Assembly: GCA_024180945.1 (NCBI GenBank) | Contig: JAKSGN010000013.1 | Span: 1 to 64,000, forward strand | From: Macrophomina tecta | Taxonomy: Eukaryota; Ascomycota; Dothideomycetes; Botryosphaeriales; Botryosphaeriaceae | Direction: 5' to 3' | DNA length: 64,000 nt | In this document: piece by piece, positions 8,743 through 22,029 of the stretch | How positions within the stretch are numbered: the stretch's first letter is position 1 | Layout: each line of letters opens with the position of its first letter | The notes under the pieces: generated by a model | The model's input: the letters and a program-made list of their open reading frames with translations, nothing else | What the model was told of the DNA's origin: nothing | Database searches by the model: none | Translations under genes and position numbers: made by a program

Positions 8743-11535
8743 CTTCTCTAACTAGCTTTAGGCTATTCTTATTCTTATCTATAAGGCCCTATATTATACG
8801 AGTAAGAGTCTTCTACTCGGTATTCTTACTAGGTTTTATATAAATTATATAGGCCTTTTCTCCTCGTCTTATTATAAGTTTTAGCGCTTGGTAGCTAATA
8901 GTCTTAATATCTACGAATATATTATTATCCCGCTATCTTAGCTTAAAGATTCTGCTTTAGTTTTTAAGCTCTAGCGCTTTCTTCTAGCTTTATTAGCTTC
9001 TTCTTACCGTTACAAGATAGCGTCTATAGTATTTATTAGAAAATATAATAGTTTTCTTTCTCTAGCTAATATATAGCTCGTAAATCTTTAGCTACAATAT
9101 TCTAAGAATAATATTATATTTAGAAATTATTATTATATTAAGGTTAATTCGTTCTTAATAATTACTAATAATAAGGGGTGCTTTTTCTATCTTAATCTAT
9201 ATTTAGCTATTTTTGTATTTCGCTAGGGAGCCGTCTACCATATTTAGCTAATAAGAATAATTCTTAGCTTACTAGAATAGTTAATTCTTAATGATAAACT
9301 TAGGGTCGACGAATATGCCTTATACGCCGCTATTAATTATAGCTATTACTTTTTTTCTATAAAATATAACTAGGATGTATAAAAGTCGGTATAAGTTTAA
9401 TCCGGTAGATATAATTCTATTTACTATATATATAATCTAGTTAAGGGACCTATCTAACGGCCCCTTCTAGGATCTCTATCTAGGGAAGCCGTCTAGTTTT
9501 TTAACGTTAGTCGTTTCATTATTTTGTAATAGATATATTCGTTCTATTTATTTACTAGAATTAATATATTTTTTTATTACGTCTATCTACCGCGCTTAAT
9601 TAGTCGTCTCTAGTAGATCTACCCGTTTTGAATCTAATACTAGTAGGTAGGTATATTATATTTTTCATAGAATACCTATTATAAAGTACCCTTATCCCCA
9701 GTTACTATACTATACTAATAGAGGGTATAGGTTATATTACGAAAGTATTATAGGTTTTATTATTATTATATCTTCTATATCTTATTCTCTAGCTAAGATA
9801 CGAGTTCGTTAGCTGTCTCGAGTAGTAATTCTTTCTAGAAGTTCTAGGTGTCATCTTACTATACGTATATATATATTTTTTCTTACTATACCTTGTATTG
9901 CTGCGTTTCGAGGTTAATTATAGGGCCTAGAATCTAGGTAACTATAGGCTCTAGGCTATTAATAACGTGGCGTGTCTCTCTATATTAGGTTAGGTATTTG
10001 GTTATTCTTATAAGTATAGCTTTATTCTACTATTACTTATTATCGGTCGTACTTAACTCTAGAATACTATTGTATAGTTTTTCTATATTGCTATCGACTA
10101 GGTCCTCGTTATTAAAAAAGGCTTTAATAAGCTTTTCCTCTATTTTTAGAGTTATATTAATATATCGTAGCTTTTTAGAGTACTAGCCTATAGCATTCTT
10201 ATTACTCTAGTAAGTAGTATAGTTATTATTATAGTAGGCTATCTAGCTAAGTCTCTAATACTTAGGGCTCTAGCTTTCTTCGTATTACTTATTAAATTCG
10301 GCGAAGGGGTTTTTTTACTTAGTAACTATAGAGACTTCTTAGCTTTTTAATTCTTATATTATAGCCGAGACTTATTTATTCTTCTTAAGGTAGTAGTATG
10401 TCTTTTTTTAAGTCTTATTATAGTAGACATATAGTTCTTTTTTAAATCTTTATTTTTACTCTAGGGTCTATTTTTTATATTATTTTTTCTTATAGCTATT
10501 GTTTTTTCCCCTATAGTAGTTATTTCTTTTAGGTAGATTATTCTAGCGGTTAATATTATCTAGCTCTATAGCATCTCCTCTTTTCTAAGTATATTTAGAG
10601 TGCGCTAGGTATAAAGTATTAGCTTTATAGTTTACCTTATACTTCTTAGATTAGCGCTCGAAGAGGCGGTTATCGTATTTAATAGCTAGCTTAATAAGCT
10701 TATCTAGGGTCTTAGAATTATCTTATATTATAAGTTAGTCTTTAACTCTTTCCTTAAGTCCTTAGTAGTAGTAGTCTATAAGGGCGTAATTAGACTAGTT
10801 ATCTAGATACGCTATAGTCTTTTAGAATTCTATAGTATAGTTCGTTACGAAGGTCTTCTAGTAGATATTTATAACGGCTTATCGAGTCTTATTAACCTTA
10901 TTAAGGTCTCTAAAGCTTTATTTAATCTAAGTTATAAAGTATTTATAGCTCTTAAAGACTTTCTTAGTATTCTTTTTATATACTTCTAGTTCTTTCTCTA
11001 TTTAGTCCCTAAGGTAGGGCTCGAACTACTATACCGTAATATTACGAAGGTAGGTAGTAGCGAATATTATCTTTTTATCGTTAGTAGAAAAGTCTCTAGA
11101 GTTAAAGAAGAAGTATAGATCGAGTTATAAAAGAAAAGTCTAGAGCTTTTTTTAATTACTATAAAATAGGTCTAGCTTAGCTGTCTTTATACTTTTATTA
11201 GGAGGTTAAGTTATTATTAATACTAAAGTATAAACGAGTACCGGGGTAAGGATTATCGAAATAGCTTAGTTACGAAGTTCGCCTATTTATTAATAGAGCT
11301 ATATATTTTCGTTAGTCTACTTCTAGAGTTATCTACGTAGTTCGCTGATCTAGCCTTATATATCTTAAATAATCTAAAAGAGGTCGGCTATAGTTAGCTA
11401 TAGAGAACTATTATTATTTATATCGACGTTGTTTATTATATTACTTAGTTAGCGTTAAGTATTAGATAATACTATCTTATTATTAAGTATTTCTTTTCTC
11501 GGAACTACCTTTTCTTATAAGAATAGTAGTTAAAG
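8743..11535 (-). mobile_element. RIP-damaged Ty3/gypsy element (family 1), minus strand: gag to start of RT
   Basis: This stretch is the reverse complement of the gag-protease part of the copies at 13453-22029 and 59712-62500, heavily decayed to TA-rich sequence. Order on the minus strand: leader after the LTR (11535 down), gag, zinc-knuckle region (about 10440-10560), protease (about 9000-9330), and then the start of the reverse-transcriptase region, cut off at 8743 by the LTR 7971-8742. No open frame survives. Long stretches without CpG or CpA and the many CTA/TAG words indicate RIP. Confidence 0.8.
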
Positions 11536-11755
11536 TATAACGGTAGCCTTTTCTACTAGACTTTAAAGTCACCTAGTAGAATTAGATAGCTAAGGAGTTT
11601 ACCTTAAAAAATAAAAGAAGAGTAAAGAATTAGAACGATAGTAGTAATTATATAATATATTAGTACGCGATACGTGTTAGGCTTATTACCTCTAATAGAG
11701 TTATATTAAAACTTTAAGTTAACTATAAAGGTTAAGGTACTATCTAAAGAGTATA

Positions 11756-12888
11756 ACGTATCCCATAAGCGAGCGGACTACCTAAGCGAGCGGACCACCC
11801 CATTAAAGCTCAATCACTTAAGTACGAATAACTCCACAACGCCTTAGATAATTAACTATCTATAATAGAGAGCCTATTCTATAGTAGTTTGCGCATCTTT
11901 TTAACATATGCGAGAGTTGTGACCAGGCTCACCGCATTGCCCACATCGCCGTCGCTTCGTCGCAGGCCCATTCGATTGCGCACTACCTTCGCGCGTTTCC
12001 GTCGAAATCTACTAGTTAACCGCATTTTCATCGACTAAATCCTGCCTAGCTTAAATCGTTAGTGTCCCGCACTTCTAAATCCGCTTTTTTTTTTTTTTTT
12101 TTCCGCTTCTTGCGTCTCGTTGCGGCCTCGTTTGCCCTTTAAAGATTCGCGGCTTCCGCCTGCAAAAGAACAGCCGAATGCGCTATTATTACCGTAACCC
12201 ATTTACGATTGCCTGACTAAATAGTCTTTAATCGAGTACGTTACTCCGATGCTATAATAACTATTCCAGCTGCGATTATATCTATAAGAAAGCCGGCTTC
12301 GTCGAAGTTATACGTGTCTTCGTCTACGATCCTGTACTTCGCAATAGTGTTCCGGACGAGCTCGAACCATTGCGCGATGAGCTCTAGGTCCTCGCATTTC
12401 GCTCGCTGGTAGTCGTACTTGCGATTCAGAGGCGTTTTAAGCCCGGGAGTCCGTTTTACGAAGTTGGAGGGCTAGTTCTTACTAACGGTACATCCGGCGC
12501 GGTTAGTAAGTAGCTTATTTGCCATATCTTTAACAGTACTTAACCGCGGCGGAAATCCTCGCGAATCTAGGTCGAGAATGCGTTGAACAATTAAAGATTC
12601 CTCGGGATTGGTAAGCTTTCGCGAATTGGGCGTATAATCGCGTCGTGAATGGGTCCCGTCGCGTCGTCGCTTAAGAGTCATTCGATTAACGTAGTACGTT
12701 TCCGTAACGCCCCGATTACTCCGAATTCTGCCTTGATCGATAGCTTGCTTTGCTAAGAATAAATAAGATTTATATAAGGGTGATTGCGCGTGGTTTGGTT
12801 GTTGCATGGTTGATAGAAGCTAAGGTGACGCGTTTTGTTGATGGGGTGGTCCGCTCGCTTGGGTGGTCCGCTCGCTTGTGGGATACGT
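11756..12888 (-). mobile_element. Internally deleted Fot1/pogo-like DNA transposon (family A2)
   Basis: 1,133 bp flanked by TA on both sides (11754-11755 and 12889-12890), with terminal inverted repeats starting ACGTATCCCA. Inside each terminus are two direct 17-bp repeats, such as TAAGCGAGCGGACCACC. The interior corresponds to the 1,850-bp element at 14403-16252 with about 720 bp of the transposase middle removed. It inserted into an LTR that had probably already been damaged. It would need a transposase supplied in trans. Confidence 0.92.
11874..12807 (-). pseudogene. Pogo-family transposase, internally deleted and mutated
   Basis: It starts with ATG at 12805-12807 and is open for 111 codons (helix-turn-helix region) to a TAG at the place of W112 in the intact homologue. 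It then continues through the first catalytic Asp motif (YNFDEAGF-like). At about residue 207 it jumps to the coiled-coil region around residue 450 of the homologue, so the second and third catalytic Asp residues are gone. An 18-base homopolymer run (12085-12102) disturbs the Lys-rich tail. The zinc-knuckle region remains in damaged form. It cannot encode an active transposase. Confidence 0.88.
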
Positions 12889-14402
12889 TATCTATATACT
12901 ATATAAGAGTTATATTAATCTATAGATAGTAGAGAATAGTTAGAATCCTTTATTATCTATATATAGTAGAGAATAATCGCGATCCTTTATTATCTAGTAG
13001 GCCTAGTAGGTTTTACGTAACTTAGGCGCTAAGGCCTATTTCCTAGAATTTAACTTTTATATCGGTTAAGAAAGTATTATACTGCTAAACTATTATCTCT
13101 TAGATTATATAAGTTATTTAACTTTCTCTTATTTATTTCTCTTAGCTCGAAGCTAGTTTCTGGGATTTATAATTCTTTTCTTAGAGATATTCTTTTCCTA
13201 CGGGAGTTTAATCTAGTTAGTATTCCCGTAGTCTTACTATATCGTATAGGCGTCGTTTCTATATAGGCTTTCGCTACTATCTTACCTAGGCCTATATGCG
13301 CTATTCTCTCTCGAGGCTATTTTTTCCGTACGGGCGCACCGACGTTACAGCTCTATTATTTTTACGGGTTTTTAGCTCCTATAGTGTCTTTTTCCGTACG
13401 GGCTTTCTATTTGTGGGGTTATAAAGCCCTTATCCCTCTGGGGTTTATAATAATATTATATAATTACTACTACTATTTTAATTCTTTACTCTTCTTTTGT
13501 TTTTTAAGATAAACTCTTTAGCTAACTATAGCTAATCTCTTTTAAGTTATTTAAGATATATAAGGCTAGATTAGTAAACTTTATAAATAACTTTAGAAGT
13601 AGACTAATAAGAATACCTAGCTCTATTAATAAATAGATAAACTTTATAATTAAGCTATTTTAATAGCCTCTACCCTAGTAATAGCTTATATTCTAGTATT
13701 AATAAAGACTTAACCCTCTAATAAAAGTATAAAGATAGCTAAGCTAGACCTATTCTATAATAATTAAAAGAAGCTCTAGATCTTTTTCTTATAATTTAAT
13801 CTATACTTTTTCTTTAACTCTAGAGGCTTTTCTATTAATAATAAGATAATATTCGCTACTATCTATCTCCGCGATATTATAGTATAGTAGTTTAAGCCCT
13901 ACCTTAGAAACTAAATAGAGAAAGAATAAAAAGTATATAAAAAAGATACTAAGAAAGTCTTTAATAGCTATAAGTATTTTATAACTTAGATTAAGTAAAG
14001 CTTTAAAGACCTTAATGAGGTTAATAAGATCTAATAGGCCGTTATAAATATCTACTAGAAGACCTTAGTAGTAGACTATACTATAAAATTCTAGAAGGCT
14101 ATAGTATATCTAAATAATTAGTCTAATTATACTCTTATAGACTACTACTTCTAAGGACTTAAGAAAAGAGTTAAAGATTAACTTATAATATAAGATAATT
14201 CTAAGATTCTAAATAAGCTTATTAAGCTAGCTATTAAATATAATAATTACCTCTTTAAGCATTAATCTAAAAAGTATAAAGTAAACTATAAAGATAATAC
14301 TTTATATCTAATATACCCTAGATATATTTAGAAAGAAGAAAATACTATAGAGCTAAATAATATTAATTACTAAAGTAACCTACCTAAAAAAAATAATAAC
14401 TA

Positions 14403-16252
14403 ACGTATCCCACAAGCGAGCGTGCCACACAAGCGAGTGTGCCACCCAACCAAGAAAACGCGACACCCTAGCTTCAACCAACAATGCATCAGCCAACCCA
14501 CGCTCAATCCATCTTACATGAAGCTCAGATAGCTTTAGCGAAGCAAGCTATCGATCAAGGCCAAATTCAAAGCAATCGGCTCGCTGCAAAGACGTTTAAC
14601 GTTAATCGGATGACCCTTAAGCGACGACGCGACAGGATTCCTTCTCGACGCGATTGCACGCCCAACTCTCGAAAGCTTACTAATATCGAGGAATCAGTTC
14701 TTGTCAAACGTGTCCTCGATCTAGATTCGCGAGGATTTCCGCCGCGATTAAGTGCTGTTGAAGGTATGGCAAATAAGCTACTCGCCGACCGCGCCGGAGG
14801 TACCGTTGGCAAGAACTGGCCCTCCAACTTCGTAAGACGGACTCCCGAGCTAAAAACACGTCTGAATCGAAAGTATGACTATCAGCGAGCTAAATGCGAG
14901 GACCCAGAGCTTATCACGCAATGGTTTCAGCTCGTCCAGAACACTATCACGAAGTATGGGATCGTGAACGGTGACATCTACAACTTCGATGAAGCCGGCT
15001 TCCTCATGGGCATGATTGCAGCCGGAATGGTTGTCACAGCATTGGAGCGACGCGCTCGACCCAAATCAGTCCAGCCAGGCAATCGCGAGTGGGTTACGGT
15101 GATCCAGGGAGTCAACGCCGAGGGCTGGGCGATTCCGCCGTTCGTGATTTTCAAGGGACAACACCACCTTTCTGCTTGGTACAGCGACGACGTACCAGGC
15201 AATTGGGTCATCGCATTAAGCGAAAACGGCTGGACGACGAACGAGCTTGGTCTGCAGTGGCTGCAGCACTTCGAAAAGCACACAAAGGATCGCACAACTG
15301 GAGCATGGCGACTTCTGATTCTTGACGGCCACGCGAGCCACAATTCGGCCGAATTCGACGCGTTCTGCCAGGAACGCAAGATCATCACGCTCTTCATGCC
15401 TGCGCATTCATCGCATCTCCTCCAGCCGCTCGATGTAGGCTGTTTTGCGCCTCTCAAGAAGGCGTACGGAAAGCAGGTTGAAGAGCTGATGCGATCTCAC
15501 ATCAACCACATCACGAAGCTCGAGTTTCTGCCTGCGTTCAAAACGGCGTTCGAAGCCGCATTTACGCAGCAGAATATCGTAGGCGGGTTCCGAGGCGCAG
15601 GACTGGTCCCGCTCGATCCAGAGGCCGTGATTTCCAAGCTCGATGTCAAGCTTCGGACGCCGACACGCCCGCAGGCAGAGGCCATAACTTGGGACGCTCA
15701 AACACCGCACAACCCAGCTGAATTAGCCTCTCAGACTGAGCTTATTAGGAACCGGATTGCAAAGCATCAGAACAGCTCACCAACGCCAATCAACGATGCG
15801 CTGAACCAGCTTGCTAAGGGGGCTCAAATGATGGCGCATTCGGCTGTTCTTCTGCAGGCGGAAGTCGCGAATCTTCAAAAGGCAAACGAGGCCGCAACGC
15901 GACGTAAAAAGCGGCAGAAAAAGCGGATTCAGAAGCGAGGGACTCTTACGGTTCAGGAGGGGCAGTATTTAATCGATGGAGCTGCTGTTAACCAACAGAT
16001 TTCGCGGGAAACGCGCCAAAGTGGTGCGCAATCGGAGGGGCCAGCGAGAAAACGACGGCGATGTGGGCAGTGCGGCGAAACTGGACATAATTCTCGTACA
16101 TGTCAAAAAGGTGCGGAAACTACTGTAGAATAGCGTACCTATTAGAAATAGTCGATTTTGCAGGACGTTGCAGAGTTATTTGTACTTAAAGTGGGTTGGG
16201 TTTGGTAAGGTGGCACACTCGCTTATGTGGCACGCTCGCTTGTGGGATACGT
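14403..16252 (+). mobile_element. Intact Fot1/pogo-like DNA transposon, family A
   Basis: 1,850 bp between TA target duplications (14401-14402 and 16253-16254). The terminal inverted repeats begin ACGTATCCCACAAGCGAGCG and contain two direct 17-bp repeats of the type CAAGCGAGCGTGCCACA. The element is GC-normal and lies within a RIP-wrecked gag region, so it inserted after that damage. It carries one intact transposase gene and no other cargo. Confidence 0.95.
14484..16133 (+). CDS. Fot1/pogo-family DDE transposase
   Basis: 549 residues from ATG 14484 to TAG. It cuts and pastes its own element into TA sites. Residues 10-125 form CENP-B/Tc5-type helix-turn-helix DNA-binding regions (MTLKRRR, RKLTNIEES, GFPPRL). 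The DDE catalytic core shows D169 in YNFDEAGF, D281 in LLILDGHASH and D317 in LLQPLDVG. A Lys/Arg-rich segment around 470-490 and a C-terminal CCHC zinc knuckle (C527, C530, H535, C540) complete it. No introns or internal stops. The frame ends about 120 bp before the right terminus. Sequence intact; activity not shown. Confidence 0.95.
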   Translation: MHQPTHAQSILHEAQIALAKQAIDQGQIQSNRLAAKTFNVNRMTLKRRRDRIPSRRDCTPNSRKLTNIEESVLVKRVLDLDSRGFPPRLSAVEGMANKLLADRAGGTVGKNWPSNFVRRTPELKTRLNRKYDYQRAKCEDPELITQWFQLVQNTITKYGIVNGDIYNFDEAGFLMGMIAAGMVVTALERRARPKSVQPGNREWVTVIQGVNAEGWAIPPFVIFKGQHHLSAWYSDDVPGNWVIALSENGWTTNELGLQWLQHFEKHTKDRTTGAWRLLILDGHASHNSAEFDAFCQERKIITLFMPAHSSHLLQPLDVGCFAPLKKAYGKQVEELMRSHINHITKLEFLPAFKTAFEAAFTQQNIVGGFRGAGLVPLDPEAVISKLDVKLRTPTRPQAEAITWDAQTPHNPAELASQTELIRNRIAKHQNSSPTPINDALNQLAKGAQMMAHSAVLLQAEVANLQKANEAATRRKKRQKKRIQKRGTLTVQEGQYLIDGAAVNQQISRETRQSGAQSEGPARKRRRCGQCGETGHNSRTCQKGAETTVE

Positions 16253-19200
16253 TATAAAAAAAGGAATAATAGCTATAAAAAAAATAGTATAGAGAATAAA
16301 CCTTAGAGTAAAGATAAAAGTTTAAAAAAAAACTATATATCTACTATAGTAAGATCTAGGAAAAGATATACTACTATCTTAAAAAAATAAATAGGTCTTA
16401 GCTATAATATAAAAGCTAAAAAACTAAGAAGTCTCTATAGTTACTAAGTAAGAAAACCCCTTTACTAAATTTAATAAGTAATATAAAGAAAGCTAAAGCC
16501 CTAAGTACTAGAAGCTTAGCTAGATAGTCTATTATAATAATAACTATACTACTTACTAGGGCGATAAGAATACTATAGACTAGTATTTTAAGAAGCTATA
16601 ATATATTAATACGACTCTAAGAATAAAAAAAGAGTTTATAGAGACCTTTTCTAATAATAAGAATCTAGTTAATAGTAATATAAAGAAACTATATAATAGT
16701 ATTCTAAAGTTAAATATAACTAATAATAAGTAATAGTAAAATAAAGCTACGCTTATAAGAATAACTAAATACTTAACTTAATATAAAGAGATATATCGTG
16801 CTACTAATAGCCTAGAACCTACGGTTACCTAGATTCTAGATTCTATAATTAACCTTAGAACGTAGTAATATAAGGTATAGTAAAAAAAGATATATATATA
16901 TATTTAGTAAAATAATATCTAGAATTTCTAAAAAAGAATTACTACTTAAAATAACTAGTAAACTTATATTCTAGCTAAAGAATAAGATATAAGAAGTATA
17001 ATAATATTAAGACCTATAATAACTTCGTAATATAGCCTATACTCTTTATTAATATAGTATAGTAACTAGAAATAAAAACACGCTATAATAGATACTCTAT
17101 AAAAAATATAATATACCTACCTTTTAATACTAGGGCCGAAACTAGTAGATTTACTAGAGAAGACTAATTAAGTATAATAAATAAATATAATAAAAAGATA
17201 CCTCGGTTCTAATTAACGAATAGAATAAATATATCTATTATAAAATAATAAAATAACTTATATTAAAAAACTAGACGGCTTTCCTAGATAGAAATTTTAG
17301 AAGAAGCTATTAAATAGATTTTTTAACTAAATTATATATATAGTAAATAAAATTATATCTATTAAATTAAACCTATATTAACTTCTATATATCCTAGTTA
17401 TATTCTATAGGAAAAAGGTAATAGCTATAATTAATAGTAGTATATAAGATATATTTATTAACTCTAAGTTTATTATTAAGAACTAACTATTCTAGTAAGC
17501 TAAGAATTATTCTTCTTAGCTAAGTATAATAGACGGCTCCCTAGTAAAATATAAAAATAGCTAGATATAAATTAAGATAGAAAAAGTATTTCTTATTATT
17601 AATAATTACTAAGAATAAATTAATCTTAATATAATAATAATTCCTAGATATAATATTATTTTAGAAATATTATAGCTAAAGACTTATAAGCTATATATTA
17701 GTTAGAGAATAAAGACTATTATATTTTTTAATAAATACTATAGATACTATCTTATAACGATAAGAAGAAGCTAATAAAGCTAAAAAAAAAGCGCTAAAGC
17801 CTAAAAGCTAGAGTAAAACCTCTAAGCTAAGTTAATAGAATAATAATAAACTCGTAAATATTAAGACTATTAGCTATTAAGCGCTAAAACATATAATAAG
17901 ATAAAAAAAAAGTTTATATAATTTATATAAAACCTAATAAGAATACTAAGTAAAAGATTCTTACTTATATAAAATAAAATCTTATAAATAAGAATAAAAA
18001 TAGCCTAAAGCTAATTAGAGAAGACTATTCCTAGAGGCTTAATAAATAATATAACTACTTAGATAAAGTAGGTACTAGTCTCCTTAGGTATAAGAGCTAT
18101 AATAATAAAGATATTTTAGTAGTAAAGATTAATATAGACCTTAGTAAGATTATAAGGCCTACTATAAGTAAATTAATATTTATATTAAAATTAAAGATAG
18201 TTCTATAAAAGTTCTAGAATATATTAAGAATATTCTAAGAAAGAAATAAAAAATAACTACTAAAGTATTAGCTATAGAATTACGAGATACCCCTACTTTT
18301 AAAAATATAACTAGTATTTAAGCCTATCTACTTCTTATTAAAGATAAAGGTTAAAGTATTATAAAAATATATTAATAAAAACTTAGAATAAAAATATATA
18401 TAACTCTTATAGTCGCTAGTAGAATATTTTATTCTATTTATTTTAATAAAGAATAGTAAGCTCTACTTTTATATAAACTACTAAGAGCTAAATAATATTA
18501 TAGTTAAAAACTAATACCTACTACCTTGTATTAATAAATTATAGAATAAGCTTCGCAACGCTAAGTTCTTTATAAAACTAGATTTTTAAGAAGGTTACTA
18601 TCTAGTCTATACTAAAAAAGATAAAGAATAAAAAATAATATTCTAAATATAATTTAGATATTACGAGTATATAGTAATATCTTTTAGACTTACTAATATA
18701 CTAGCTATCTTCTAGAGCTTAGTTAATAATACTTTATATTTATATTTAGATATATTTGCCTTAGCTTACCTAGATAATATTCTAATATACTTAGAGACGC
18801 TTAAGAAATATACTAAGTATATAAAAAAGATTCTAAAGGCCTTAGACGAGTAAAACCTCTAAGTAGCCCTAGAAAAGAGTAAATAGTATATATAAAAAAT
18901 AAAATACCTAGGGTTTATTATTATTCTAAAATATATCGGTATAGATAATAAGAAACTAGATATAATTAAAGACTAACTAATATTATAAACTATTAAAAAA
19001 GTATAATTCTTTTTTAGATTTACTAACTTTTATTAGAAGTTTATTATAAACTATACTAAAATAGCAGTATCTCTAACTAATATTACTAAGAAAGAATATA
19101 GGTTTATATAAAAAAAAGATAATAATAGATATTTAACTTACTAAAGTAAATATTTATAGAAGTACTAGTTCTAGGACTCTATAACCTAGATCTACTAATT

Positions 19201-22029
19201 ATAATAGAGACTAATACTTTAGATTACTCTATAGAAGCTATACTTTATTAGCTAAATAAAAAAATAGACTATACCCTATCGCCTACTATTTAAAAAAATA
19301 ATACCTACTAAAAAGATCTATAATATCTATAATAAAGAACTCTTAGCTATTATTATAGCTTTTAAAGAATAGAGATATTACTTTAAAAGCGCTAAATACT
19401 AGATTATAGTCTATTATAATTATAAGAATCTTTTATACTTTACTACTACTAAGAAATTAAACTATTAATAGATTTAATAGGCTAAAGAGCTAGCATTCTA
19501 TAATATAAAGATTACTTATAAAAAAATATCTAAGAATACTCACGTAGACGTACTAAGTAGATAAGCTAACTATATTAAAAAAAAGCTAGGTTTATAGCCT
19601 ATAATACTTAATATATAAAAGAATAAGTCTTTTATACCTACTAGCTATAGCTACTAGATTATAGCTATTTATAGCCTAGAATAAACGTAGCTTAAGAAAG
19701 AACTAGATAACTCGCTTATTTTAGTTAAACTATTTACCCTAGTAATATATCTTAAAGAAAATAAATAGGAGTAAAATATCTAAGAAGTATATATAAATAA
19801 TATAATAGCTTAAGAAATTAGAGAACTTAAAGATAATTTCTAAGTAACTAAAAATATAGATAGTATAATTTTATTTTTAGAATTAGTCTATATTCTAGTT
19901 AAACTATAGGAAAAACTTATAAAAAATATATATAAAGCTCTAGTATATAATTATTAAGAAATAGATAAGATAATAGAGTAAATTATAAGAAGCTACTACT
20001 TTCTAAGGCTTAAAAAGACTATTTGATAAATAATCTTATAATATAATCTTTATATTAAAAGTAAGGCCACGAGATATATACTCTACGAATTACTTTAGTC
20101 GCTATCGGTACTAAAGTGTCCTTAGTAATCTATTTTACTAGACTTTATTATAGATCTATCTAAGTTAAAAGAACTGCTTACTAAGATTAAGTATAACTTA
20201 ATTCTAGTTATTATTAATAGAATAATAAAGTATATATACTACCTACTATATCTTAAATTAGTAAATATAGAAGAACTTATCTATATATTTCTTAAAATAA
20301 TTCTTAGTAATTATAGGTTACTAAAAGAGCTTATATTAAATAAAGATTAGCTATTTATATTCTAATTCTAGTAGACTCTTATTTACTAGCTTAGAACTAA
20401 GTATAAGCTCTTAACTATAGTATATTCTTAAATAAATAAATAGATAGAACGAATAAATTAAATACTAAAATAATATCTATACTACTATCTTAATTATATA
20501 TAAGATAATTAGGTTAAGCTACTATCGCTTATATAGTTCGCGTATAATAGTTTAAAAGTATTAGCTATATAAAAATCTCTATTCTACACTAACTATAGTA
20601 TAAGCCTATAGCTTATAAAAAGCTAATACTAAGTGAATTATTAACCTAAAAAGAAATTTTTAAAATAGACTAGCTAAAGATACTCTATAAATAACTATAT
20701 CTAGATCTTAAATTCATAGCCCTATAAATAGATAAATATTATAATAAATAGTACTAGAAGATACTAAGACTAAAAGAGAAGAATAAAATTTATCTTTTTA
20801 AAAAAATATTAAAATAAAATAGCTGAATAATAAATTAGACTTTAAGAAAATTAAACTATTTAAAATTAAAGAATAAATTAGAAAGGTTAACTTCTATCTT
20901 AGACTATCTAATACTATATAAATATATTTTATATTTTATATCTTACTTCTTAAGCTAGTACTAGAGAATACTATACTAATATACTAAATAAAAGAAATAC
21001 TACCGAAAAATCTAAATACTAATAAAAATATAGACTAGAATATAGAATAAATTCTAGATAATAGTTATATTAATAAATAGTTCTAATACCTCCTTAAATA
21101 AAAAGAGGACTAGAATAATATTTAAAAACTACTAAAACTTTATAACTATTAAGAACTTATTAATAAGTTCTATTACTAAAACCTAGATCGACTAATACCG
21201 CCGACTTATTATATATAAAGAACCTAAAATTAAAGTTAGAAAATAAAGATAACTATATCTAGTTAACTAGACTAAAACTTCTAAAAGGCATAGAACCTAA
21301 ACTAATACTAGAAGATCTAATAGGCTAGAATAAATCTATAGTAGTATTAGCTAAGATACTACTATATAAATATTTTAATAATTACTTCTTTTTAGTATTC
21401 TTAGAATTAACGACTTTTCTAGCTTTACGAGTAACTTTTAAATAATTAAGTTTCTTTAATTTCTTTATAGTAGAAGTCTTCTTTATAATTATTAAACTTT
21501 TTTATTTCTTTAAAAGCTTCTTCTACTTCCACGTCTAATTAAGATATACTATTATAGCTTAAATAGTCTTTAAAGTCTTTATCTTATCTTATTTAGCCTT
21601 ATCTAAAGCTTATTATATATATAGAACTAAAAGAGTTAGTAATATATAAAATAAAAATATAAAGAATCTATAGTTAAAATAATCTAATTTAGTAATATTA
21701 TAAGTAGAGTTATTCTTATAAGTATACTTTCTATAACGAGAATAAGACTAGTCTATTTAGTAAATAATAAATAAAGAGTTATCCTTCTTCTTTTTAAAAT
21801 TTAATAATAAATAAAAAGAATAAAAAAGTAGTATATTTTTACTAAAAAGATTAATCTTATTATTTAAATCTATATATTTAGTACGTTAGTTACTATATTT
21901 TTATTTATAAGAATTAGTTGATATAGTAAAAGACTTATAGTAGAAAGAGAAAATAAGAAAATAAAAAAAGTCTAAGATATAAATAAATAAATAAATCTTT
22001 AGGCTAAAGACTCTTAAGAGGGGAAATAG

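Larger units (their letters stand above)
11536..13452 (-). mobile_element. RIP-damaged LTR (family 1), minus strand, interrupted by a pogo element
   Basis: About 782 bp of LTR remain when the DNA transposon at 11756-12888 and its TA duplication are removed, matching the 772-bp reference LTR. The minus-strand start reads TATTATAAACCCC (reference TGTTACGAACCCC) and the end reads CGTTATA. It is the 5' LTR of the minus-strand element 8743-11535. At 13453 it abuts, head to head, a fragment of a plus-strand LTR of the same family. Confidence 0.82.
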
